This document shows positions 1-6,886 of a stretch of DNA of 14,467 bases, piece after piece. Both the position numbers and the translations under genes were made by a program. Positions within the stretch are counted from its first letter, which is position 1, and every line of letters begins with the position of its first letter. Where the stretch lies: contig CALGPD010000095.1 of NCBI GenBank assembly GCA_937960625.1, positions 1 to 14,467 of the forward strand. Direction: 5' to 3'. The notes below the pieces were generated by a model. The model was given only the letters and a program-made list of their open reading frames with translations, did no database searches and was not told the origin of the DNA. Origin of the DNA: an uncultured Spirochaetia bacterium (GTDB lineage: Bacteria; Spirochaetota; CALGPD01).

Positions 1-1
1 C

Positions 2-1903
2 TCAGGCAGTCTCGTAGTACGAGCAAAAGCATTTAAAACGAATTATGCCAGCAGCACGGGAATTACCGAAACATACAATTTTAAAGTAGCAACTCCGGTT
101 GTATCATTAGCTGCGGGTAATTATGACAGCGCACAAACCGTAACAATCACATGCCCGGGAACAACAGGGGAAACTATAAAATATACTTTAGACGGCTCTA
201 ATCCAACAGGAGGAACCGTGATCGCGGACGGAGGTTCTTTCACATTACCATCTGCGGCAGGCACTAATTTACGCGTTGTTGCTATAAAAACAAATTATAC
301 AAACAGTGATGAAGTTGCGAGAGCTTATATTTTTAAAGTCGCAACTCCGGTTATAAGCCCGGCTGGCGGAACGAAAAACGTTGATACAGCAATAACCGCG
401 CATAGTGATACGCCGGATGCTACTATATACTATACTACAGATGGAACTGATCCTGCTTCAAGCGGAACAAGACTTCCATTGGTTCAACCAGGCACAGGCT
501 CAGTAACCATACCAAGGCCATCTAACTCTACATTTACAGTAAGGGTAATGGCTGAAAAAACGAACTTTACAAACAGCGATGAAGCAACATCCCGGACTTA
601 TACTTTTAAAGTAAATGATTTAAACGTTGACGTTGCTACCGGAACCATGAATAATAATACTTCGGTAACAATAACGAGCCCGACAACACCCGTGGATAAA
701 ATTTTATATAAACTCGACGGTACTGCTCCAACTCATGACGGAAGCGGAAACCCTACTGGGGGCACACTTGCATATTCCGGCGTAATAAACCTGCCTAATT
801 CAAGTTCGTTTGAACAACTTCGTGCTATCGGATACAAGGCAGATTATCAAGACAGCAATATTGCAAGCAGAAACTATACATTTACCGTTGCAACATTAAA
901 CAGAAGCGTTGCAGGCGGCGTATATACTTCGGAGCAGACAGTAACCCTGTCAACAACGACTACAGGAGTACAGATAAGATATACAACTGACGGTACGGAC
1001 CCTACAGGAGGAGGAGCGACTGTTGTATCTGCGTCTACTCATAACGTGAGTATTACTCAAACAACCCAGTTGAGGGCAATTGCAACGAAAACGAATTACA
1101 ATAACAGCAACGGAGTAAACGAAACGTATACTCTTTCAGTACAAACACCGGTATTAACTCCTGGAGGTACTACTTCAAATTCAGATTTACCCCTTACTAT
1201 TACATGCGGTACTTCCGGGGCACAAATTAAATATACCACGGATGGATCTGACCCTGCAGTAAGCGGAACAGCTGTTACAGGCACAAGCCCGGTAAATTTA
1301 ACCCTGACATCAAACTTAACCGATGCAACGAAAACAACCATACGCGCAATAGGAATTAAAACGGGTTGGACAAACAGTGCTGAAGAAACTCAGGATTATA
1401 CATTAAAAGCCGAAACGCCGACAATTGATGTACTCACAGGGACTTATACTAACTCTGTAAATGTAACTATAAGTGTTCCCACAGGGTGTACTGTTTATTA
1501 TACAACAGACGGTTCAGTTCCCGATGCTTCTGATACTCAATATACGGGAAGTTTTGCGGTAACACAATCTTTGACACTTCGGGCTATTGCAATAAGAGCA
1601 GGATATGTGGATAGTGATGAAGCGGCTTCACAAACCTATGAAATAAAAATGAGCGCGCCAATAATTATACCCGTAAGCGGAACTTATCCGGGAGATGTAA
1701 CCGTGTTATTTGGTTACAGCGGCAACCCTGACGGTATAAAATATACAACAGACGGCACAGACCCTGTATCAAGCGGAACAGCAGTAATCTATACCGGCCC
1801 GGCTGACCAGTTTACAATTCCTTCAGACGGACGCACAGTACGCGCAATATCGATTAAAGCAGGGTGTACAAACAGTAATGAAGCCACGGCAACGTACAAC
1901 TAA
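2..1903 (+). CDS. Tandem chitobiase-C-terminal-like (Fn3-associated) repeat protein, 5' end outside window
   Basis: The reading frame is open from the first bases, so the N-terminus, including any signal peptide, lies upstream. The visible 633 residues are the end of one repeat plus seven complete repeats of about 80-92 residues. Each has a tyrosine followed by a TTDGTDP or LDGSNP-like turn near the middle, then a strand of the form LRAIAIKTNY, an NSDEA-like turn and a YTFKV-like closing strand. This pattern fits the chitobiase/beta-hexosaminidase C-terminal (CHB_HEX_C) or Fn3-associated beta-sandwich families, found in many copies in secreted or surface proteins. The protein stops directly after the last repeat (ATATYN), with no transmembrane segment, LPXTG or other sorting domain. 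No catalytic domain is visible, so its role (adhesion, spacer stalk, glycan contact) is unknown. Two sampled 60-base lines have 23 (421-480) and 30 (961-1020) G+C, against 16 in 5401-5460 of uppS. Confidence 0.8.
   Translation, partial: SGSLVVRAKAFKTNYASSTGITETYNFKVATPVVSLAAGNYDSAQTVTITCPGTTGETIKYTLDGSNPTGGTVIADGGSFTLPSAAGTNLRVVAIKTNYTNSDEVARAYIFKVATPVISPAGGTKNVDTAITAHSDTPDATIYYTTDGTDPASSGTRLPLVQPGTGSVTIPRPSNSTFTVRVMAEKTNFTNSDEATSRTYTFKVNDLNVDVATGTMNNNTSVTITSPTTPVDKILYKLDGTAPTHDGSGNPTGGTLAYSGVINLPNSSSFEQLRAIGYKADYQDSNIASRNYTFTVATLNRSVAGGVYTSEQTVTLSTTTTGVQIRYTTDGTDPTGGGATVVSASTHNVSITQTTQLRAIATKTNYNNSNGVNETYTLSVQTPVLTPGGTTSNSDLPLTITCGTSGAQIKYTTDGSDPAVSGTAVTGTSPVNLTLTSNLTDATKTTIRAIGIKTGWTNSAEETQDYTLKAETPTIDVLTGTYTNSVNVTISVPTGCTVYYTTDGSVPDASDTQYTGSFAVTQSLTLRAIAIRAGYVDSDEAASQTYEIKMSAPIIIPVSGTYPGDVTVLFGYSGNPDGIKYTTDGTDPVSSGTAVIYTGPADQFTIPSDGRTVRAISIKAGCTNSNEATATYN
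89..1903 (+). repeat. Seven tandem protein-coding repeats of 80-92 codons
   Basis: Unit boundaries, set just before the ATPV/QTPV/ETPT-like opening, are 89-340, 341-613, 614-889, 890-1141, 1142-1411, 1412-1651 and 1652-1903. The tail of an earlier unit fills 2-88. The units match in protein pattern but differ in most residues and vary in length, mainly in the loop after the TDGTDP turn. They are therefore old duplications, not a recent DNA expansion. Units 3 (614-889) and 6 (1412-1651) are the most divergent at the turn (LDGTAP and TDGSVP). Confidence 0.75.
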
Positions 1904-1945
1904 CGGATAAAATTCCCATTTATATTTATTTTTTCAACAAAAAAT

Positions 1946-1973
1946 TTGCCTTAATTTTTAATATTTTTATATT
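1946..1973 (+). promoter_or_regulatory. Candidate promoter for the rpsB operon
   Basis: TTGCCT at 1946-1951 and TATATT at 1968-1973 are separated by 16 bases. This would start transcription about 135 bases before rpsB and give a long leader that includes the hairpin at 2012-2033. The region is very A+T-rich, so such pairs occur by chance. A weaker alternative is TTGTAA at 2036 with TAATAT at 2061, which has a 19-base spacer. Confidence 0.25.
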
Positions 1974-2011
1974 TAAGTAACCTGTAGATAATTACGGGAA
2001 TTTAATCACAC

Positions 2012-2033
2012 GGGAAGATGCTTTAATCTTCTC
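2012..2033 (+). promoter_or_regulatory. Hairpin in the rpsB leader
   Basis: GGGAAGAT (2012-2019) pairs with ATCTTCTC (2026-2033), eight pairs including one G-U, around a six-base loop. It lies about 80 bases before rpsB in a 211-base gap between genes. There is no T-run directly after it, so it is not a normal intrinsic terminator for the upstream gene. Leaders of rpsB in other bacteria carry structures through which S2 represses its own synthesis. That this one does so is inference. Confidence 0.3.
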
Positions 2034-2103
2034 AATTGTAACCAGAACTTAAAACTTTTTTAATATAAATTAAAAATATGTTTAATAAATTTTTTACGTT
2101 ACC

Positions 2104-2108
2104 GGAGG
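2104..2108 (+). promoter_or_regulatory. Strong ribosome binding site that selects a TTG start for rpsB
   Basis: GGAGG lies six bases before the TTG at 2115. The in-frame ATG at 2127 would be 18 bases away, too far. The TTG start also gives the usual few residues before the conserved MKELLEAGVHFGHQ segment. Confidence 0.75.
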
Positions 2109-2114
2109 AAAAAA

Positions 2115-3008
2115 TTGCCATTTTCAATGAAAGAATTACTTGAAGCCGGGGTGCACTTTGGTCACCAAACACACCGGTGGAACCCAAAAATGAAACAGTT
2201 TATTTATACTGAAAGAAACGGTATTCACATTATAGATTTACAAAAAACTGTAGAATACGGAAGTATTGCCTACAACGCGATAAAAGAAATTGCGGCTGAC
2301 GGCGGTAAGATACTTTTTGTTGGTACAAAAAAACAGGCTCAGGATTCTGTTAGAAAAGAAGCTGAGAGATGTTCTCAATATTTCGTAACCCACAGATGGC
2401 TGGGCGGAATGTTAACTAACTGGACAACCATTAGAAATTCAATTCAAAGGTTGAAAAAACTTGAAAAAATGGAAGTTGACGGAACTCACGAAGCTTTAAC
2501 CAAAAAGGAAATTTTAAAGCTTAATCAGGAAAAAGAAAAGCTTGAAAGAAACCTTGGCGGTATTAAAGAAATGGATTCGCTTCCAGATGCCTTGTTTATT
2601 ATTGACCCTAAAAAAGAAAGTATTGCGGTTCATGAGGCTGTAAAACTTAACATACCAATTTTTGGTATTGTTGATACAAATTGTGACCCTGAGAATATTA
2701 ATTATCCCATACCGGGAAATGACGATGCCATCCGCGCTATTGGTTTGTTTTGTGAAATCATAAGTGAAGCTATTATCGAAGGCCAAAACATTGCCGGAAA
2801 AGAAATGATAGAAGAAGGTTTTGGCGATACACCTGATGATACTCCTTCGCAGGAAGAAGCTTCAAGTACAAAGGAAAGCGCTGAAGCGGAGAAAACTGAA
2901 TCTACTGAAGAAAGTTCAAAACAAGAACCTGTTGAAGAAAAAGCTAAAGTAGAAACAGAGGAAAAAGAAGAAGAAAATAATGAAGAGCAGGATTCTGCTT
3001 CTGAATAA
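2115..3008 (+). CDS. rpsB: Small-subunit ribosomal protein S2, with long acidic C-terminal tail
   Basis: S2 sits on the solvent side of the 30S subunit between head and body and is needed for S1 binding and initiation. Family segments are clear: MKELLEAGVHFGHQ, RWNPKMKQFIYTERNGIHIIDL, VGTKKQAQ, HRWLGGMLTNW, PDALFIIDPKKE and GIVDTNCDP. The ribosomal fold ends near residue 230 (AIIEGQN). About 65 more residues follow, rich in Glu, Ser, Thr and Lys and without hydrophobic stretches, so probably disordered. This makes the protein 297 residues against 241 in E. coli. It starts with TTG after a strong GGAGG site. It is the first gene of the operon, 23 bases before tsf, as in most bacteria. Confidence 0.97.
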   Translation: MPFSMKELLEAGVHFGHQTHRWNPKMKQFIYTERNGIHIIDLQKTVEYGSIAYNAIKEIAADGGKILFVGTKKQAQDSVRKEAERCSQYFVTHRWLGGMLTNWTTIRNSIQRLKKLEKMEVDGTHEALTKKEILKLNQEKEKLERNLGGIKEMDSLPDALFIIDPKKESIAVHEAVKLNIPIFGIVDTNCDPENINYPIPGNDDAIRAIGLFCEIISEAIIEGQNIAGKEMIEEGFGDTPDDTPSQEEASSTKESAEAEKTESTEESSKQEPVEEKAKVETEEKEEENNEEQDSASE

Positions 3009-3031
3009 AATAAATTTAAAGGATTATAAAC

Positions 3032-3883
3032 ATGGCTGATATAAGCGCAAAACTTGTAAAACAGTTAAGAGATAAAACGAATGCAGGAATAATGGCCTGT
3101 AAAAAAGCATTAGTTGCAACTAGCGGAGACATGGATGCGGCTGAAAAATGGTTGAGAGAAAAAGGAATGAGTGACGCTGCTAAAAAAAGCGATAGAGAAA
3201 CAGCTGAAGGCACTGTTGCAGTTTCAACTTCAGATGATTTAAAAAGCGGAGCTATTTTAGAAATCAAATGTGAGACAGATTTCGTTGCACGTAATAGTGA
3301 TTATTCAAGTTTCGCTGCAGGGCTTGCAGATAAAACCGTTGCTCAGGATAATCCTACTGCGGATACGGTTACTTCAAGTTTTGAAGAAGATATAAAACAG
3401 GCTATTGCCAAATTCGGTGAAAATATTACAATCGGACAGGTTGGGAAATTAACAACCGATACAGGGATGGTTCAAAAATACGTTCACGGTGTAGGTAACA
3501 TCGGTGTATTAGCATCTTTTAAAACCGGAAAAGCTGATACAGTAAAAAGCGATGATTTTGTTGCCATGACAATGGGTGTAGTAATGCATATTGCTGCAAT
3601 GAACCCTGATTTTCTTAACAGAGATGATGTTACTGAAGAAACTTTAAACGAACAAAAAGAATTATTATCAAAAAAAGCTAAGGAATCAGGAAAACCTGAT
3701 AACGTTATTGAAAAAATGGTTAACGGCCAGTTAAATAAATTTTACAGTGAAATATGTCTTTTAGACCAACCATATGTAAAAGACCAAAAGAAAAAAGTCG
3801 GTGATATAATTAAAGACACAGCAAAAAAAGTTGGCGATGAAATAACTTTAGAAAATTTTATTAGATTTCAACTTGGAGCATAA
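3032..3883 (+). CDS. tsf: Translation elongation factor Ts
   Basis: EF-Ts exchanges GDP for GTP on EF-Tu. The N-terminal UBA-like domain (residues 1-55) has KQLRDKTNAGIMACKKAL, the family signature with Asn in place of the common Gly after Thr. The core begins with CETDFVARNSDY. D83 and F84 correspond to the Asp-Phe pair that E. coli EF-Ts inserts into the EF-Tu nucleotide site. The end, KKVGDEITLENFIRFQLG, is typical. Its 283 residues equal the E. coli length. AAAGGA at 3018-3023 lies eight bases before the ATG. It follows rpsB by 23 bases, and its stop codon directly abuts the pyrH start. Confidence 0.97.
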   Translation: MADISAKLVKQLRDKTNAGIMACKKALVATSGDMDAAEKWLREKGMSDAAKKSDRETAEGTVAVSTSDDLKSGAILEIKCETDFVARNSDYSSFAAGLADKTVAQDNPTADTVTSSFEEDIKQAIAKFGENITIGQVGKLTTDTGMVQKYVHGVGNIGVLASFKTGKADTVKSDDFVAMTMGVVMHIAAMNPDFLNRDDVTEETLNEQKELLSKKAKESGKPDNVIEKMVNGQLNKFYSEICLLDQPYVKDQKKKVGDIIKDTAKKVGDEITLENFIRFQLGA

Positions 3884-4609
3884 ATGCCAGAATTAAAATA
3901 TAAAAGGTTTTGCCTGAAAGTTTCAGGCGAAGCCTTAATGGGTGATGGTGAGCACGGAGTAATTGATCCTCATACGGTACATAGCATAGCGGACCAGATT
4001 GTTGAAGTTCATTCCATGGGATGCGACGTTATTGTAGTAATTGGCGGAGGTAATATTATCCGTGGAGATGTAGTTTCAAAGCAGGGAATAGACAGAAGTA
4101 CGGCAGATTATATGGGAATGCTTGCAACGATTTTCAACGGCCTCGCTTTGCAGGATGCAATTGAAAAACTCGGTGTTGGTTCAAGGCTGCAATCCGCGAT
4201 TCCAATACCTGCTGTATCCGAACCGTTTATCAGGCGCAAAGCTGTAAGGCATCTTGAAAAAGGTAGAATTGTTATTTTTAGCGCAGGAACGGGAAACCCT
4301 TACTTTTCAACCGATACTGCAGCGGTATTACGGACTCTTGAAGTAGGCGCTGAAATTGTATTAAAAGCAACAAAAGTTGATGGAATATACGATAAAGACC
4401 CGGTTACTAATCCCGATGCAATAAAATATAATGAACTTTCTTACATGGAAGTTCTTGACAAAGGCTTAAAAATAATGGATACTGCTGCTATAAGTTTATG
4501 TCTTGACAACGACTTACCAATTCTTGTTTTCAATTTACTGCAGGAAGGTAATATTAAACGCGTTGTTTCTGGCGAAAATATCGGAACTTTAGTGAGAGGT
4601 AAAAGATGA
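3884..4609 (+). CDS. pyrH: UMP kinase (uridylate kinase)
   Basis: This enzyme phosphorylates UMP to UDP in the cytoplasm, feeding RNA, UDP-sugar and dNTP synthesis. It belongs to the amino-acid-kinase fold, not the eukaryotic UMP/CMP kinase family. Visible elements are the N-terminal KVSGEAL with Lys12, the glycine turn GGGN at 54-57 followed by IIRG, the GTGNPYFSTDTAA loop and the nucleotide segment LKATKVDGIYDKDP. Its 241 residues match the E. coli enzyme. The ATG follows the tsf stop with no gap, and its GGAG ribosome site (3875-3878) lies inside tsf. Its last four bases overlap the frr start (ATGA), so the three genes are probably translated in a coupled way. Confidence 0.96.
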   Translation: MPELKYKRFCLKVSGEALMGDGEHGVIDPHTVHSIADQIVEVHSMGCDVIVVIGGGNIIRGDVVSKQGIDRSTADYMGMLATIFNGLALQDAIEKLGVGSRLQSAIPIPAVSEPFIRRKAVRHLEKGRIVIFSAGTGNPYFSTDTAAVLRTLEVGAEIVLKATKVDGIYDKDPVTNPDAIKYNELSYMEVLDKGLKIMDTAAISLCLDNDLPILVFNLLQEGNIKRVVSGENIGTLVRGKR

Positions 4610-5166
4610 TTAATGAAATAAAAAAAGAAGCTGAAGAAAAAATGAAACACTCAATTGAATATCTTGGTGATGAATTCAAAGGCATACGCACAGGCAGAGC
4701 CAATATTGCAATATTAGATACCATTAAACCCGACCCCTACGGTTCAGGAGCCATGCCTCTTAACCAGCTCGCTAATTTAAGCACTCCTGATCCCAAAACA
4801 ATAGTGATAGAACCCTGGGATAAAAGTGTAATTCAAGCAATTGAAAAAGAAATCTTGGCATCATCATTGGGATTGAACCCTCAAAATGACGGTAAACTTA
4901 TCCGGATACCAATCCCGCCTTTAACTGAAGAAAGGCGTAAAGAATACGTTAAGTTTACAAAAAGTAAAGCAGAAGAAGTTAAAGTTGCAATAAGAAATTT
5001 ACGCAGGGAAGCAAACGATAACTTAAAACATCTCCAGAAAGACGGTGATATTACTGAAGATGAAGAAAAGCGGGCACATGATGATATTCAGAAACTTACG
5101 GACAAATATATTCATAAAATTGATGAAATGAGCAAGGAAAAAGAAAAGGATTTAATGGAAGTTTAA
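4606..5166 (+). CDS. frr: Ribosome recycling factor
   Basis: RRF splits post-termination ribosomes together with EF-G. Its tRNA-like shape has a three-helix bundle and a small beta domain. Visible family segments are GIRTGRANIAILD, PLNQLANLSTPDPKT, PWDKS, GLNPQNDGKLIRIPIPPLTEERR and the last long helix with RNLRREANDNLKHLQKDGDI. Its 186 residues match the E. coli length of 185. The turn YGSGAMPLNQ is one residue longer than the common YGSxTPLNQ, a small oddity in the hinge-side beta domain. It starts within the pyrH stop (ATGA overlap) and ends 15 bases before uppS. Confidence 0.96.
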   Translation: MINEIKKEAEEKMKHSIEYLGDEFKGIRTGRANIAILDTIKPDPYGSGAMPLNQLANLSTPDPKTIVIEPWDKSVIQAIEKEILASSLGLNPQNDGKLIRIPIPPLTEERRKEYVKFTKSKAEEVKVAIRNLRREANDNLKHLQKDGDITEDEEKRAHDDIQKLTDKYIHKIDEMSKEKEKDLMEV

Positions 5167-5181
5167 CCTAAAGGACAATAT

Positions 5182-5910
5182 GTGCTAATTCACGGGTTTG
5201 AAATAGATGAAACTAACCTGCCTCGTCACATTGGAATTATAATGGACGGCAACCGCAGATGGGCAGTAAAAAATAATAAAAAAAAATTAGAAGGCCATAG
5301 ACAGGGTATTACAGCTCTAAGAGAATTATTAAACTTTGCTTATGATATTCTCCACCTTGAGATAATCTCGCTTTATTCATTTTCCACGGAAAATTGGGAT
5401 AGAAACACTACTGAAGTTAGTTTTTTAATGAAACTTTTCTCATATTTTTACCGGTATGATTTTAAAGAAATCGTTAAAAAAAAGGTAAAAATAATTCATT
5501 CCGGATTTGAAGAAAACTTGCCTGCAAGGACTGTAAAAATATTAAATAAAATGACCGAACAAACCAAAGACTATGATAAAGGTATTATCAATCTTGCTTT
5601 CAATTATGGGGGAAGGCAGGAAATAATAGCAGGGATTAAAAAACTCTTTGGAGATATAAAATCAGGAAGTATTACAGAAGAAGAGATTACTTCTCAAACA
5701 TTTTCTAATTATTTGTTTCATCCTGATATTCCTGACCCTGATTTAATTATCCGTACATCAGGAGAAATAAGGTTATCAAACTTCCTTCTTTGGCAATCCG
5801 CATATTCCGAATTATATTTTACAGATATTTATTGGCCGGATTTTAAACCTGCTAATTTAACTAAGGCAATATATGAATATCAACAACGGGAAAGGCGCTA
5901 CGGTGGATAA
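5182..5910 (+). CDS. uppS: Undecaprenyl diphosphate synthase (cis-prenyltransferase)
   Basis: It adds isopentenyl units in cis to farnesyl diphosphate, giving the C55 lipid carrier for peptidoglycan and other wall polymers. It acts at the inner face of the membrane. Conserved blocks occur in order: GIIMDGNRRWA with the catalytic Asp at 22, GHRQG, SLYSFSTENWDR, LAFNYGGRQEI, and DLIIRTSGEIRLSNFLLWQ followed by AYSELYF. Its 242 residues are near the usual 240-255. The start is GTG at 5182, with AAGGA at 5171-5175. The overlapping ATG at 5180 meets a stop after two codons (ATG TGC TAA) and cannot be used. cdsA begins three bases after its stop. Confidence 0.96.
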   Translation: MLIHGFEIDETNLPRHIGIIMDGNRRWAVKNNKKKLEGHRQGITALRELLNFAYDILHLEIISLYSFSTENWDRNTTEVSFLMKLFSYFYRYDFKEIVKKKVKIIHSGFEENLPARTVKILNKMTEQTKDYDKGIINLAFNYGGRQEIIAGIKKLFGDIKSGSITEEEITSQTFSNYLFHPDIPDPDLIIRTSGEIRLSNFLLWQSAYSELYFTDIYWPDFKPANLTKAIYEYQQRERRYGG

Positions 5911-5913
5911 TCA

Positions 5914-6753
5914 ATGGAAACTTTAAAACGGATTCTTGTGGCATTAATATTTCTTCCAGTTTTCTTTTTTTTCGTTTTTAATACCTGGTTTAACGGTATT
6001 CTACTTTTAACGCTCCTACTTTCAATATCCATTCTAGGCGCAATTGAATTATATAAAATCTACAAAGCAAAGGATATCAAGGTTAATATAAGCTTAATTA
6101 TTTTTTTTATTTTTGCTTCATGGATTGGTGAGTTCTTAACCCATTACTATCCATTATTAATTGAAAATTTCAGATTATGGACAATAATAATTCTTTTTAT
6201 AATCCTTAGTACAATAGAATTATTTAAAAAAGATTTTAAACATAGCCTTGAAAAAGTTTCAGCGGGATTATTAATATTTATCTATCTTGGAATACTTTTA
6301 CCATTCGCGTATAAAATTAAAATGATTTCTCCAAACGGAGCGTATATAGTAACGTTTATCGCTATAATAACGTGGTCATGTGATACTTTTGCATATTTTG
6401 CCGGCAAATTTTTCGGTAAACACAAATTAAATCTTCCGGTCAGCCCGAATAAAACACTTGAAGGCTTTGCTGGTGGAATAGTGTGTACAATTGGAATTGC
6501 ATTTTTAACGCGATATTTATTTATGGATAAATTGAATATTTCACTGTTTAAGTTAAAATATTTTATCCCTGTAACTATTTTAATTATCTTTTTTGCCATA
6601 ATCGGTGATATGATTGAAAGTGTTTTTAAAAGAAGCGGCCATGTTAAGGATTCTGAGAAAGTAATCCCCGGCCATGGCGGAATATTAGACGCATTTGATT
6701 CAATTATTATCACATCAACCGTATTCTATTTTATTATGTTGTTTACAGCGTAA
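5914..6753 (+). CDS. cdsA: Phosphatidate cytidylyltransferase (CDP-diglyceride synthase)
   Basis: This integral membrane enzyme makes CDP-diacylglycerol from phosphatidate and CTP, the precursor of phosphatidylglycerol and phosphatidylethanolamine. The 279 residues are mostly hydrophobic, with about eight likely membrane helices from residue 7 onward. ITWSCDTFAYFAGKFFGKHKL and SPNKTLEGFAGG are typical. The C-terminal signature runs from S236 (SVFKR, then KD at 245-246) to PGHGGILDAFDS. In the usual form an arginine follows the first Asp (DRxD); here it is Ala260 (D259-A-F-D262). The acidic pair is kept, so activity is still likely. It closes the operon. The dxr and rseP genes that often follow cdsA are absent. 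Confidence 0.93.
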   Translation: METLKRILVALIFLPVFFFFVFNTWFNGILLLTLLLSISILGAIELYKIYKAKDIKVNISLIIFFIFASWIGEFLTHYYPLLIENFRLWTIIILFIILSTIELFKKDFKHSLEKVSAGLLIFIYLGILLPFAYKIKMISPNGAYIVTFIAIITWSCDTFAYFAGKFFGKHKLNLPVSPNKTLEGFAGGIVCTIGIAFLTRYLFMDKLNISLFKLKYFIPVTILIIFFAIIGDMIESVFKRSGHVKDSEKVIPGHGGILDAFDSIIITSTVFYFIMLFTA

Positions 6754-6886
6754 ATAATTTATTAAATATATTGTCTGTCACATGAATTATTGACTGAAAA
6801 AAAATATTTGTAAATTTGTATTGTTTTTTTTTTGAAGTTGCTTTAATTTATTAATAGGGCGAGGCAATAAACTTTAAGGAAGTTTT

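Noticed and set aside
1096..1341. An 81-codon minus-strand open frame within the repeat-protein gene
   Set aside because: It is antisense to the well-supported repeat array and shows no protein features of its own.
2020..2030. GCTTTAATCTT in the rpsB leader matches 11 bases of the inverted repeat at 13986-14006 on the minus strand
   Set aside because: Only one arm and part of the centre match, and the second arm is missing at rpsB. An 11-base match is expected by chance in 14 kb of A+T-rich sequence.
2514..2786. A 90-codon minus-strand frame inside rpsB
   Set aside because: It is antisense to a strongly conserved ribosomal protein gene and has no independent support.
6282..6713. A 143-codon open frame on the minus strand inside cdsA
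   Set aside because: It lies wholly antisense to a clear cdsA, has no ribosome site or recognisable protein, and arises from reading the opposite strand of a low-stop-density membrane gene.
6790..6795. TTGACT upstream of the response regulator as a possible -35 box
   Set aside because: No acceptable -10 hexamer lies 15-19 bases downstream; the nearest candidates are AATTTG and ATTTGT.
6797..6833. A8 and T10 runs after cdsA as a possible terminator hairpin
   Set aside because: The intervening bases do not form a convincing stem, and pairing would rest on A-T pairs in homopolymer runs.
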